NCBI RefSeq assembly: GCF_001580045.1
Contig: NZ_LSZP01000062.1
Coordinates: 1-64,000, forward strand
Direction: 5' to 3'
Source of the DNA: Cephaloticoccus capnophilus
Lineage (GTDB): Bacteria; Verrucomicrobiota; Verrucomicrobiia; Opitutales; Opitutaceae
DNA: 64,000 nt
The translations under genes and the position numbers were made by a program. Under the pieces are notes generated by a model. It was given only the letters and a program-made list of their open reading frames with translations, searched no databases and was not told the origin of the DNA. This document shows, piece after piece, positions 42,348 to 51,135 of this stretch. Each line of letters opens with the position of its first letter. Within the stretch, counting starts at the first letter, position 1.

Positions 42348-43595
42348 ATGCTCAGCCCCGAATTCAAAACCCAAGTCAGCGCCACACTCGCCGAAATCGA
42401 CACCGCTGGCACGACCAAGCGCGAACGGCTCATCACCACGCCGCAAGCCGCACAAGTGCAGGTTGCGCCGCCCTATGGCACGATGCTCGGCGCGACCAAG
42501 AGTAGTGCCTCCTCCGATACGCCACACGCACTCCTTAATCTCTGCGCCAACAACTACCTCGGCCTCGCCAACCACCCCGAACTCGTCGCCGCGGCACATG
42601 CCGCGCTCGACCGCTGGGGCTACGGGCTCGCCTCCGTGCGCTTCATCTGCGGCACACAGACGCTCCACCGCGACCTCGAAGCTGCGCTCAGCCACTACCT
42701 CGGCATGGAGGACACGATCCTCTATGCCTCCTGTTTCGACGCCAACGGCGGCCTCTTTGAAACGCTCCTCGGCCCCGAAGACGCCATCCTTTCTGACGCG
42801 CTCAACCACGCCTCCATAATCGATGGCGTCCGGCTCTGCCGCGCGCGCCGCTACCGTTACCAAAACAACGACCTCGCCGACCTCGAAGCCAAACTGCGCG
42901 AAGCCGATGCCAACGGCGCACGCCACAAACTCATCGCCACCGACGGCGTTTTCTCGATGGACGGCACGATTGCCGACCTGCGCGGCATCTGCGACCTCGC
43001 AGAACGCTACGGCGCACTCGTGATGGTCGACGACAGCCACGCAGTCGGCGTCATCGGTGCAAATGGACGCGGCACTCCCGAGCACTGCGGCGTCGAAGGC
43101 CGCGTAGACATCCTAACCGGCACGCTCGGCAAAGCACTTGGCGGCGCGAGCGGCGGCTACACCAGTGCGCGTCGCGAAATCGTAGAACTGCTCCGCCAAC
43201 GCTCCCGCCCCTACCTCTTCTCCAACACGCTCCCGCCCGTGGTCGCTGCGGCCTCGCTAAAGGCCTTGGAGCTGCTCACCCGTTCGGGCGAGTTGCGCGC
43301 GCGACTGGCCGAAAACACCCGCTTCTTTCGCGAGCAGCTCAGCGCAGCGGGATTTACGCTTCTGCCCGGCACACACCCCATCACTCCCGTAATGCTTGGC
43401 GACGCCGCACTCGCCCAACGCTTTGCCGATCGGCTTTTGGGAAAAGGCATCTACGTCGTCGGCTTTTCGTATCCCGTCGTGCCGCTCGGCAAAGCGCGGA
43501 TCCGCGTGCAAGTCTCCGCCGTGCACAGCCGCGACGAACTCGCCCACGCCGTCCAAAAATTCACCGAAACCAAAGCCGAGCTCGGCGCTCACTGA
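42348..43595 (+). CDS. kbl: Glycine C-acetyltransferase (2-amino-3-ketobutyrate CoA ligase)
   Basis: The 415-residue PLP enzyme has [56 protein letters not shown] and the PLP lysine in [15 protein letters not shown]. It cleaves 2-amino-3-ketobutyrate with CoA to glycine and acetyl-CoA, completing the Tdh route. About 15 residues longer at the N-terminus than the E. coli enzyme. Confidence 0.97.
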   Translation: MLSPEFKTQVSATLAEIDTAGTTKRERLITTPQAAQVQVAPPYGTMLGATKSSASSDTPHALLNLCANNYLGLANHPELVAAAHAALDRWGYGLASVRFICGTQTLHRDLEAALSHYLGMEDTILYASCFDANGGLFETLLGPEDAILSDALNHASIIDGVRLCRARRYRYQNNDLADLEAKLREADANGARHKLIATDGVFSMDGTIADLRGICDLAERYGALVMVDDSHAVGVIGANGRGTPEHCGVEGRVDILTGTLGKALGGASGGYTSARREIVELLRQRSRPYLFSNTLPPVVAAASLKALELLTRSGELRARLAENTRFFREQLSAAGFTLLPGTHPITPVMLGDAALAQRFADRLLGKGIYVVGFSYPVVPLGKARIRVQVSAVHSRDELAHAVQKFTETKAELGAH

Positions 43596-43670
43596 TCACG
43601 CGGCTCAAGGAGCGGTGACCCTGCACCCTACGCGAGAGAGTGAGCGGAAACGCTCACTGAGCACGCGGCT
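43586..43670 (+). repeat. Pair of 20-bp direct repeats at two convergent gene ends
   Basis: CGCTCACTGATCACGCGGCT (43586-43605) and CGCTCACTGAGCACGCGGCT (43651-43670) differ by one base. The first includes the stop codon of kbl; the second overlaps the stop codon of the minus-strand endonuclease gene and the hairpin at 43639-43658. Confidence 0.6.
43639..43658. terminator. Hairpin between convergent genes
   Basis: Arms AGTGAGCG and CGCTCACT around a GAAA tetraloop make a perfect 8-bp stem. It lies between the ends of kbl and the endonuclease gene. No T run is present. Confidence 0.5.
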
Positions 43671-44685
43671 ACCATACGCGCGAGGCCTTGGTGGACTCGA
43701 GGGCGTGCTGGGTGGCAGCAGGCAGTGCACCAAAGAAATCTAGCCCCGTCCTGGCCTCAATCTCGTCAATCGTCGTCAAGTAGTCGGCTAGATCATCCGA
43801 GAGCGGTTGCTGCGGAAAGATGAAAGCCAGCGTCCGCAGCCGCCCCGCATTTTCATCGACGAGTATCATGTAACAGGCTTCGGGCACTTCGACATCCTCC
43901 CGAAGCCGCTGCGGGTTCCTCCCAAAAATCGGTCCCGCTAAGACCCACACTTCGCCGAAACGGGCGGGATAGTTGCGCGCGATTCGCTGCTCCAACTTTT
44001 TCCAAAGCCCTGCGTTTAGCCCGTGCCGCTGCGGAATGATGTTGGACATTAAAAACGTCTCCTCTTGAGCACGCGCCCCGTGGTGGAGCGCGATCGCGTA
44101 GTTGGGCGCGAGGTGCCCACGATCGTAACCGCTGCCTGTATACGCCGCCGACGTCACGCGCGCCACCGTGCGCCTATCGACAACAAACTTCTCGGGGCGC
44201 GGCGGCACCTCCGTAACAGGCCGGTCGCTCACCCCATACGCCGCCCAGAGTGGATTCCCCCGCGCATCACTGTAGCCCACGGCATAGCCCGTATTCTTCA
44301 GAATGCGCAGCGCGCCACTGGCCGACGTTGGTGCACCACCATAAAAATAATTCAGATCGCTCGATGTGGTCGCAGTTTTGCGCGCGGCACGCTCAGCCAC
44401 ATCGACCTCGACGTAGTCCTTTCCGTAATACAGTTGCCACAAATCCCACGCGACTTCGAAAGCGGTCACATCCTTCTTGCCCTGCACGGCATTGACCACG
44501 AGTCGCTTCACTTCCTGCTGCCGCTCGACAGGCTGCAGGAGAAACCAGCCGCCTATCGCCGCCCATAAGGCCAGGTTCGCCCATAAAAAGACCTTCGCCC
44601 GCCGCCAACGGCGCGGCGCACGAGAACGTAACCGTTGCGACGAAGAAGAACGGGAGGAGCGACTGCGTTTGGGTTTTCGCGACAT
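43669..44685 (-). CDS. DNA/RNA non-specific endonuclease (NucA/EndoG family), membrane-anchored
   Basis: The 338-residue protein has a very basic N-terminus (residues 1-32), a hydrophobic segment at about 33-52 (VFLWANLALWAAIGGWFLL) that is either an anchor or a signal, and a beta-beta-alpha-metal nuclease domain with YDRGHLAPNYAI, where the DRGH His is the general base, and NIIPQRHGLNAGLW with the metal-binding Asn. Such enzymes cut single- and double-stranded nucleic acid with magnesium. The export signal suggests a periplasmic or surface location. It converges on kbl. Confidence 0.87.
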   Translation of the reverse strand: MSRKPKRSRSSRSSSSQRLRSRAPRRWRRAKVFLWANLALWAAIGGWFLLQPVERQQEVKRLVVNAVQGKKDVTAFEVAWDLWQLYYGKDYVEVDVAERAARKTATTSSDLNYFYGGAPTSASGALRILKNTGYAVGYSDARGNPLWAAYGVSDRPVTEVPPRPEKFVVDRRTVARVTSAAYTGSGYDRGHLAPNYAIALHHGARAQEETFLMSNIIPQRHGLNAGLWKKLEQRIARNYPARFGEVWVLAGPIFGRNPQRLREDVEVPEACYMILVDENAGRLRTLAFIFPQQPLSDDLADYLTTIDEIEARTGLDFFGALPAATQHALESTKASRVW

Positions 44686-44750
44686 AACAAGGAATAACTC
44701 AAACTGCCAAACCGCAGCACTTTACCAAATCACGCAACAGGCTATTTTCC

Positions 44751-45128
44751 CCACTGCGCGTGGAGCGCAGCCGCAGGCTGTTTTATTTGGCGGCGGGCCT
44801 GACGGCGTGCACAGGACGACCTTAGTCGCCGAGCCGTCGTCAAATATTGGCCCACCGTCCATCGCTGCACCCGTTTACAGAGCCGCTTGGTTGCCGTGCA
44901 TTCGCACAGCAACCAAGCGGCTCTGTGAAAAGGAACCCAAACTTGGAGGCGGGAGTTTACTCGTGATTTCCCCCACCTCGCCCAAACGGGTTATCACTCT
45001 ACTCCCCCTGTCGCAACGCGACAGGGAGGAATGCTTTCAAATTTGGGAATTGGTTTCGTCGCGAAGCGACGGGGCCAATTCCCAAATTGAACGGGTGCAG
45101 GCACAGCCTGCCGCCCCACGCGCAGTGG
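44751..45128 (+). repeat. Composite palindromic repeat, copy 4 (longest)
   Basis: Lies between the start of the endonuclease gene and the end of the copper receptor gene, both on the minus strand, so the element is antisense to both. The ends CCACTGCGCGTGG and CCACGCGCAGTGG are perfect inverted repeats and differ from copies 2 and 3 by a paired change. The left module is like that of copy 3 but carries extra sequence. Palindrome A 44877-44926; palindrome B 45006-45026, CCCTGTCGC/GCGACAGGG around AAC; palindrome C 45040-45088 with GGGAATTGG and CCAATTCCC, as in copy 1. A nearby GCGGCCACTGACCGC follows at 45142-45156. Confidence 0.88.
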
Positions 45129-45167
45129 AAGCTCAGAGAGAGCGGCCACTGACCGCTGCGCTACGGC

Positions 45168-47189
45168 TCAAAAAGAAACCCTGAGTGTCGTCCACAAGGT
45201 GCGGCCTGGTTCGTTAATCCGCGCGGTCGTCGGGTAGCCATTTACTGCTGCGCCCGCGCGGCTCAGATGCTCGGCGTAAGTTTTATCGAATACGTTATCG
45301 ACTCCCGCCGTCAGCGTCGCGCGCTCGGTCACACGCCAACCCGCGTTGAGCGAGAGCACCCCAAACCCCGGCGTACGTCCGAGGTCTTGTCCAGCGATTG
45401 TCCCCTGCCCGACTGCGACGCGGTTTTGCGCGGCGACCGCACGGGCCAAGGCCCCGACCGACCAGCGCGGCGCAGCGTAACTCACGCTTAGTCGGCCCTC
45501 CAGCGGTGGCTGTTGTGCAAGCGCAGCGGCATCGCTGCGGTTACGCCCACGCACATAGGCGAGACTCGTGTCTACGTGCCACTGCTCGGCCAAAGTGTAG
45601 CCCAAGCCCGCTTCGCCGCCCCAAGACTCGGCATCGACATTGCGCACGGCGGTCACGGTGCGCATCCCTTTCACAACGCCGTTTTGCAGCAAAATGAAAT
45701 CGTCCACGCGATTGGCAAAGGCGGCGACGAAAGCGGTAAACGGCCCGCGCGCGTAATTGAGCCCGATGTCGAGTTGAGCGGTTTTTTCGGGCCGAGTGCC
45801 AAAGGCACTGCGTGTCCCGAGGCTCTCATGCCGCACGAGCTCCCAGTAGTCCGGCGCACGCTCCGTGTAGCCGAGTCCCGCATAGCTGGTAAGCCCCTCC
45901 TGCTCCTGTGATCCATGCTCATAGCGCACGAAGCCCGCAGCGAGTGTCGTGCGGCGCTTCGCATTCGCAGTCGGGTTGGGCACGCTGCCTCCCATCCCCA
46001 TCATCCCGCTCGCGAGGCTTTGCCTAAAGTCCTGCGCCTCCCAGCGGTCAAGACGTGCACCGGCAAGCACACGGCCCCGATCGCCCAAGCCCATCTCGGC
46101 TTCGGCAAAAACGCCGGTGCTCCCGATCTTCGCATCGGCGACCCAAGCCCCCGAGTCTTTTGAGCGGTGCCGACCCTCGCGAAAATCGCCGCCGAGCCGC
46201 AGCTCCAACGCCTCACTCGCCGCGAACTCGCCCAGCACTCGCCCACTCCACACGCGGTGATCGGGACGCGACTCGCCCATCGGCATCATCCCCGGCACAC
46301 GCAGCCGAAAGTCGTCCATGATGTGGTCGGCATGATTGTAGGCGAGCTGCGCCTCCACTCGCGCAACTTTAGACGAAAGCTCCGTGCGCTCGACGCGCAG
46401 CGCGAGGCTCTCGCGATCGAGCTGCGTCGCATCCATCATGCTATGGCCGTAGGCGGCCTCGCCCTCGCTCCAAGTGCCCGAAAGCTCGACGAGCGTTTGC
46501 GCATCGGGCGTCCAGCCTAGGGCCGCATTTACGCTCGTGCGTTCATACTGCGAATGCACACGCGCGCCGTCACCATCCTCATAATCGGCCGCGCGAGTGT
46601 GATTAAGCGAAACCTCGCCGTAACCCAGGGCGCTCCCCGCCCGGGCCGAGGCCCAAGCGTCGCGACGGCCGAAGCTGCCGAGAGTCGCTGAAGCATCCGC
46701 CTGAGCTGTGCGCTGCACATACCGTCGCAGCTCGCGTTCGAAAAGCACGACGCCCGCCGAATTTCCCGGCCCATAAAGGACAGTCTGCGGCCCCTTGAGC
46801 ACGCGCACGCGGTCGAAGGACGCAGGGAAAATATACGCCGTGGGCGGGTCCATCCGATTCGGACAGCCGCCGAGGACGCTCTGCCCGTCGAGGAGCAAGT
46901 CGAGCCGCGAACCCGCTTGCCCGCGAAGCGTGACCTCGCCCCCGGTCCCGCCTTTGCGCCCGACGGAAAACCCCGGAATCGCCTTTAAGGTATCGGCCCC
47001 GTCTTGAGCCGGAATCGGCTGCACGGGCGTTTGGGTAGAGGAAATGACAGTGAGCGGCTTCGACTGCGCACGGACACTCGTGACAACGAGAGGACTGAGC
47101 ACGGAGACAGCGTCGCTCGCGCTAAGCGATTCCGCTTGGGCAAACGCCGTCAGAGCCGTTGCTAAAAAAACAAAAGAAAAAGACTTCAT
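45168..47189 (-). CDS. TonB-dependent copper receptor (OprC/NosA-like)
   Basis: The 673-residue protein has a signal peptide (about 1-19), a plug domain with LRGQAGSRLDLLLDGQSVLGG and the copper-receptor signature GGCPNRMDPPTAY at about 107-119, then VLKGPQTVLYGPGNSAGVV and a barrel ending in aromatic Phe. Loops are Met-rich (GMMPMGES, GMMGMGG, SMMDA), which fits copper binding as in OprC/NosA. It should bring copper into the periplasm with TonB energy. Earlier in-frame Mets reach 47315, but 47189 gives a proper signal peptide. It is the last gene before repeat copy 4 in a minus-strand group with a CxxC protein, a DUF4198 protein and another receptor. Confidence 0.88.
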   Translation of the reverse strand: MKSFSFVFLATALTAFAQAESLSASDAVSVLSPLVVTSVRAQSKPLTVISSTQTPVQPIPAQDGADTLKAIPGFSVGRKGGTGGEVTLRGQAGSRLDLLLDGQSVLGGCPNRMDPPTAYIFPASFDRVRVLKGPQTVLYGPGNSAGVVLFERELRRYVQRTAQADASATLGSFGRRDAWASARAGSALGYGEVSLNHTRAADYEDGDGARVHSQYERTSVNAALGWTPDAQTLVELSGTWSEGEAAYGHSMMDATQLDRESLALRVERTELSSKVARVEAQLAYNHADHIMDDFRLRVPGMMPMGESRPDHRVWSGRVLGEFAASEALELRLGGDFREGRHRSKDSGAWVADAKIGSTGVFAEAEMGLGDRGRVLAGARLDRWEAQDFRQSLASGMMGMGGSVPNPTANAKRRTTLAAGFVRYEHGSQEQEGLTSYAGLGYTERAPDYWELVRHESLGTRSAFGTRPEKTAQLDIGLNYARGPFTAFVAAFANRVDDFILLQNGVVKGMRTVTAVRNVDAESWGGEAGLGYTLAEQWHVDTSLAYVRGRNRSDAAALAQQPPLEGRLSVSYAAPRWSVGALARAVAAQNRVAVGQGTIAGQDLGRTPGFGVLSLNAGWRVTERATLTAGVDNVFDKTYAEHLSRAGAAVNGYPTTARINEPGRTLWTTLRVSF

Positions 47190-47376
47190 GAAATTTGAGT
47201 AAAAAAAGGGTGAATTGAGAGGTGTATCGCCGCGCAAAGCGCTGCTCGCCCGGGCGCAGCGGAAACGAGGATTAACGCCCAAGCGAAAAAATCCGCTCGG
47301 GCTCATGCGGGCCAATAAACGACAGGCGCCGCGCGATCATGGATCGCCGAGCCGTCCTCACTGTCGCTTAGCCAAG

Positions 47377-47913
47377 CTAAACCAGCCCTTGGCTTTTCGG
47401 CGGCGGGGCAGGCGGTGCCCCACGCTCAATCGAGCGTCCCACTTGGTCGCTAAGCGACCACCGGCCCGCCACATCAACGGCGGACACTTCGGAAAAGATT
47501 AACTCATCGGCAGCGGGATACACTGCGAGAAGCAGCTTTCCCCCCTTGGGCGTAGTCGCAGCACCCGCCGGCGAGTGCTGCGCCTGCCGCGCCTCATCGA
47601 CCGCTTCACAAATCTCACACAGCTCGCCCGAAAACGTGTCCGCCAGTGCAGCCTCCCAAGCAGTCCCCGCGTTTAGCGATTGCACCGTCATTCGCGCCCA
47701 AGCCAGCACCTGCACGGCATCCCACTGCGCACCGGTCGTCAAAAGTCCGGCAAGGAGAAACGCGATAAGCTGAAGTCTCCGCGCGGTCAGTGACCGCAGC
47801 CAAAATAAAAACCGCCTGCCGCTGCGCTGCCGCGACACGAGAACGCCCAGCGCCCCCTTCCCCGCTGCTAACGCGGTGGGCGACATAGAGGAGTCTCTTT
47901 TACGTAACGGCAT
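47377..47913 (-). CDS. Hypothetical membrane-anchored protein with CxxC motif
   Basis: About 178 residues, not recognised with certainty. There is a hydrophobic segment with LQLIAFLLAGLLTTGAQW, then a periplasmic part with DTFSGELCEICEAVDEARQ, and a C-terminal tail rich in Pro/Gly. The CxxC next to acidic residues looks like a metal- or redox-active pair, and small proteins of this layout often accompany copper receptors, which would fit its place between the copper receptor and DUF4198 genes. The function is inference only. Possible starts are at 47964, 47913 and 47886; none has a convincing ribosome binding site. Confidence 0.5.
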   Translation of the reverse strand: MPLRKRDSSMSPTALAAGKGALGVLVSRQRSGRRFLFWLRSLTARRLQLIAFLLAGLLTTGAQWDAVQVLAWARMTVQSLNAGTAWEAALADTFSGELCEICEAVDEARQAQHSPAGAATTPKGGKLLLAVYPAADELIFSEVSAVDVAGRWSLSDQVGRSIERGAPPAPPPKSQGLV

Positions 47914-48077
47914 TGGCTGTGCCGTCCTAGATGAGGCACACCGCCAGTAGCGCAAGAACTGCACAGTGCCACAGGCCCTTATTAGCCGCCCTCAACTCCG
48001 CCAGTAGCACCGCTTTCGGCGCGCTACGACAGCGACTCCCACTATGCCAAAGCGCTGCCTCCAATCGGGACAGCCTT

Positions 48078-48980
48078 TTATCGAGATGGGGAGGCAGCCG
48101 GCACTTCAAAGGTGAAGCTGGCCGAGTAGCGCAGGTCACCGACCTTGTCCGCAAGCTCGGGTGCTGGGGCCGCGCGATGCGAGACTTGCAGCTCCCAAAT
48201 CCCGGCGCGCGGCGCGGGAAGCGTGCCCTGCCCCGCTTCGTCGAGCTCGAGCGTCCAGGTCGCGCCGACTTCGCTTTTCGGCAACCCGAGGTGCCGCGCC
48301 TGCACGTAAGCCTCGGCCAAGGGCTGGCCGTTGAAGCGCACGGCAAAGTCGAGCCCGCCGCCTCCGAGAGAGCGCTCCTGCCCTGCTTTACTTTTCGCCT
48401 CGCCCAGTTCGCGCGGATTACTCAGCAGCACGATTTCCAGCGGATGGCCTACAGGCCGAGCGAGGAGCGCTGCGTCGGCGGGACTGGAGGCACGCTCTCG
48501 CGGCCCGACTTGGAAGAGTGCCTTCGCATAATTGTGATACAGGAAACTGCGGATAACGGGCAGGCCCTCCATCACCTCGTCACGCGGGACAAAAACATAA
48601 TGGTGCTGGGCTTCGTCGCCCACGCGGGCGACAAAACGCGGCTGCAGGCTCGCGGCGACGAGGTGTGCGCCCTCGCTAAAAACCGCCAACTCCGAGGCGA
48701 GAAAAGGGCCGCTGCCGAGCCGAATGGGCTGCTGGTCGCCGTTGGCCGAGTAGCGCGTGAGCGAGGCGACCTGCGCCGGCTCCAAAAGGTCGTGCAGCGG
48801 GTAGTAATCGCCATAGCCGAAGAGAATAACCGAGTCGGGCTTCCACTGTCCCCACTGCCGCGCGGTCGCGAGGCGCGGCGCATCATAGCGGCTCGCATAA
48901 AGCCAAAGATGATGCGCCGAGGCGGGCAGTGCAGAGGCGAGTGCGACGACGAGGAAGAAACACGTTTTTAAGCGAGGCAT
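48078..48980 (-). CDS. DUF4198-type secreted protein
   Basis: The 300-residue product starts with a signal peptide MPRLKTCFFLVVALASALPASA, directly followed by HHLWLYASR, the double His typical of mature DUF4198 proteins, which are often next to metal transport genes. The middle contains GYGDYYPLHDLL and the C-terminus has a repeated beta-sandwich-like segment with GIWELQVSHRA. It probably sits in the periplasm. It lies 13 bp after the haemoglobin-type receptor gene. The start at 48980 was chosen for the signal peptide; a longer frame reaches 49064 and would overlap the receptor gene. Confidence 0.75.
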   Translation of the reverse strand: MPRLKTCFFLVVALASALPASAHHLWLYASRYDAPRLATARQWGQWKPDSVILFGYGDYYPLHDLLEPAQVASLTRYSANGDQQPIRLGSGPFLASELAVFSEGAHLVAASLQPRFVARVGDEAQHHYVFVPRDEVMEGLPVIRSFLYHNYAKALFQVGPRERASSPADAALLARPVGHPLEIVLLSNPRELGEAKSKAGQERSLGGGGLDFAVRFNGQPLAEAYVQARHLGLPKSEVGATWTLELDEAGQGTLPAPRAGIWELQVSHRAAPAPELADKVGDLRYSASFTFEVPAASPSR

Positions 48981-48993
48981 CGGAATACGGATT

Positions 48994-51135
48994 TCAGAAT
49001 TTAACGGTAAGCGTGGCTTGGACAGAACGGCCCGTGGCGAAGCGCCCGACATCGTCGCGCGCATAGGCCTTATCGAAGAGATTACTCGCTGTGAGGTTTA
49101 GGGTAGTATCGGGATAGGCAATTGAAGGCTGCCAGGCGGCAGAGAGTCCGAAATCCGCGTAGCCGTGCGTCTGATACTGCGGCTCCTCAACCTTCGAGCG
49201 GCGGTTGCCGACGAAGAGCGCGCTGCCGCCCAGCGTGAGCCGCGCATCTGCAAAGCGCCGCCCACCGCTAAGCGAAAGCTTGTCCGCCGGAGTCGTGCTG
49301 AGCTTCAGGCCCGTGCCATCCACTTTCGAGCGAAGCGTGGAGGCCCCTCCATTCACAAACCAAGTCTCTGTCGTATAACCAAACTCTAGCTCCGCGCCCC
49401 GAAACGCGGCCCCTTCTAGATTCGCCGCGCGCGATTGCTCATATTGGGTGATGCCAATCGCCGCCAACTCGGCCGGCACTGGCAAAATGACCACCTCACG
49501 CGAAATCGTATCTCGCGAGTCTTGGTGAAAAAGTGAGAGCTTCGTCTGGAGCCGCGCGCCACTCGCCAGTTTTCGCTCAAAGCCAAGGCCGCCCTCATAG
49601 TTTCGCGCGCTTTCAGGTTTTAGGCCGAGGCTCGGCACGAAATCCTGCTGGCGTGCCCCGATGCGAAAGTGTCGCCCCGAGCGAAAAATCTGCGCGACGT
49701 CCGGCGTAAGAAAGCCCTCCGAGTAGAGCCCGAAAACGAAAAACTCGGGCAGTGGCCGCCACACTGCGCCCAGCTTTAGGGAAACGTCGTCGTCGCTCGA
49801 AGCGAAGTTTTCGCCGATAGCCTTCGACTTAAACCGATCGTAGCGCAGCCCCGGGATGAGGGTCACGCCGCCCGGCAGTCCAATCTCGTCTTGGAGGAAG
49901 ACCGCCGCGTAATCCACGTCGCCCTCGGGCGAGGTCTGAATGGGTAGGCCCGCGCCCGTATCAAATCGGCGGGCCACGTTTTCATCGCCGAAAAAATCGA
50001 CACCATAAGCCAGCCGGTGCGTCCCGAGCCAAGCGGCCTCAAAACGGCTGCGGTTGATGAGGTTGAAGCCCGTGGTGCGCACCGAGCGGCGCTCGTCGCG
50101 GTCGAGCAGGCCGGCGGACACACCGAGGTCGCGGTTTCCCGTGGTGACGCGATAGGCGACCGCTTCGAGATCGACCCAGTCGCTCTGCGCGGGGTGAAGC
50201 ACATAACGCGCTCGGCTGCCCTCGACCTTGGTCTTGCGGTTTACGATGCTGCTCAGGATGTTGCCCTGCGGGTTGGTCGGCTGGATGTTTTCCTCGCGCG
50301 CCGTGTCGTGGACGAGTGAGAGCGATTGGCCGGGGGCGATGTGCCAAGTGGCCTTGAACATCGCCGCACGCAGCTCGCTACCGCTGAACTCCAGCTTCTC
50401 GCCTGTGCCGAGCCGGATGTCGCCGCCCTCTCTATGCGTGACCGAGGCGAGCAAGTCCACCGTGCCCGTGCTCCCGTAGGCCGCCGCGCCAAAGAAACGC
50501 TCGTCATTGGCTGACACGTAACCGGTTTTCAGCCGACTGCCATAACGCTGACCGGGAAGCAGCAGGTCGGAGGCAGTCTTCGTTTCCATTGAGAGAATGC
50601 CGCCCTGGGCGCCGCTGCCATAGAGCGCGGAGTTGGGCCCACGGACGATTTCCACGCTTTTGAGTAGGTCGGGCTCGATGAAGTAGCGGCCACGGTGGGC
50701 GCCGCTGTAGTTTTGGCGCATCCCGTCGATGAGGATGAGGATGTTCTCCGAGTTGCGCCCACGGATACGGGGCACCTCGGCGGTGCGGCGGGGCCCGCCA
50801 AACAGTTCGACGTTTGGCAGGCTGCGCAGAATCTCGTCCATGCTCTGGGGTTGGAGCAGGTCGAGTGCGCGCGAATCGACCACCGAAGTCATCCCCGGCA
50901 CGTCAAAGGCCCGCCATGCCGTGCGCGTCGAGGAGACGGTAATCGCATCGAGGTTAATCAGCGTGTCGTCTGCAGCGTCGCGCGAGCCGATGCCTGTCTG
51001 GCTCACGCCACGAGTGAGCGGTGCCACAAATGCGGCGACGGCCACCGCGAGCAGCGAAGCCGCGAGTGCGAAGCCGTGGATTGAGCTGCGGCAGCGCATT
51101 GGGGTGGAGGGATTGGGATGGTTTGTGGTGTTCAT
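48994..51135 (-). CDS. TonB-dependent receptor, haemoglobin/transferrin/lactoferrin family
   Basis: The 713-residue protein has a hydrophobic export segment at about 18-40, an N-terminal INLDAITVSSTRT that resembles a TonB-box region, a plug with RIRGRNSENILILIDGMRQNY and VEIVRGPNSALYGSGAQGG, and a 22-strand-type barrel ending SVQATLTVKF. The subfamily match is to haem/haemoglobin-type receptors, but haem as substrate is inference. The gene heads the minus-strand group that ends with the copper receptor, and an AT-rich palindrome at 51186-51205 lies just upstream. Confidence 0.87.
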   Translation of the reverse strand: MNTTNHPNPSTPMRCRSSIHGFALAASLLAVAVAAFVAPLTRGVSQTGIGSRDAADDTLINLDAITVSSTRTAWRAFDVPGMTSVVDSRALDLLQPQSMDEILRSLPNVELFGGPRRTAEVPRIRGRNSENILILIDGMRQNYSGAHRGRYFIEPDLLKSVEIVRGPNSALYGSGAQGGILSMETKTASDLLLPGQRYGSRLKTGYVSANDERFFGAAAYGSTGTVDLLASVTHREGGDIRLGTGEKLEFSGSELRAAMFKATWHIAPGQSLSLVHDTAREENIQPTNPQGNILSSIVNRKTKVEGSRARYVLHPAQSDWVDLEAVAYRVTTGNRDLGVSAGLLDRDERRSVRTTGFNLINRSRFEAAWLGTHRLAYGVDFFGDENVARRFDTGAGLPIQTSPEGDVDYAAVFLQDEIGLPGGVTLIPGLRYDRFKSKAIGENFASSDDDVSLKLGAVWRPLPEFFVFGLYSEGFLTPDVAQIFRSGRHFRIGARQQDFVPSLGLKPESARNYEGGLGFERKLASGARLQTKLSLFHQDSRDTISREVVILPVPAELAAIGITQYEQSRAANLEGAAFRGAELEFGYTTETWFVNGGASTLRSKVDGTGLKLSTTPADKLSLSGGRRFADARLTLGGSALFVGNRRSKVEEPQYQTHGYADFGLSAAWQPSIAYPDTTLNLTASNLFDKAYARDDVGRFATGRSVQATLTVKF

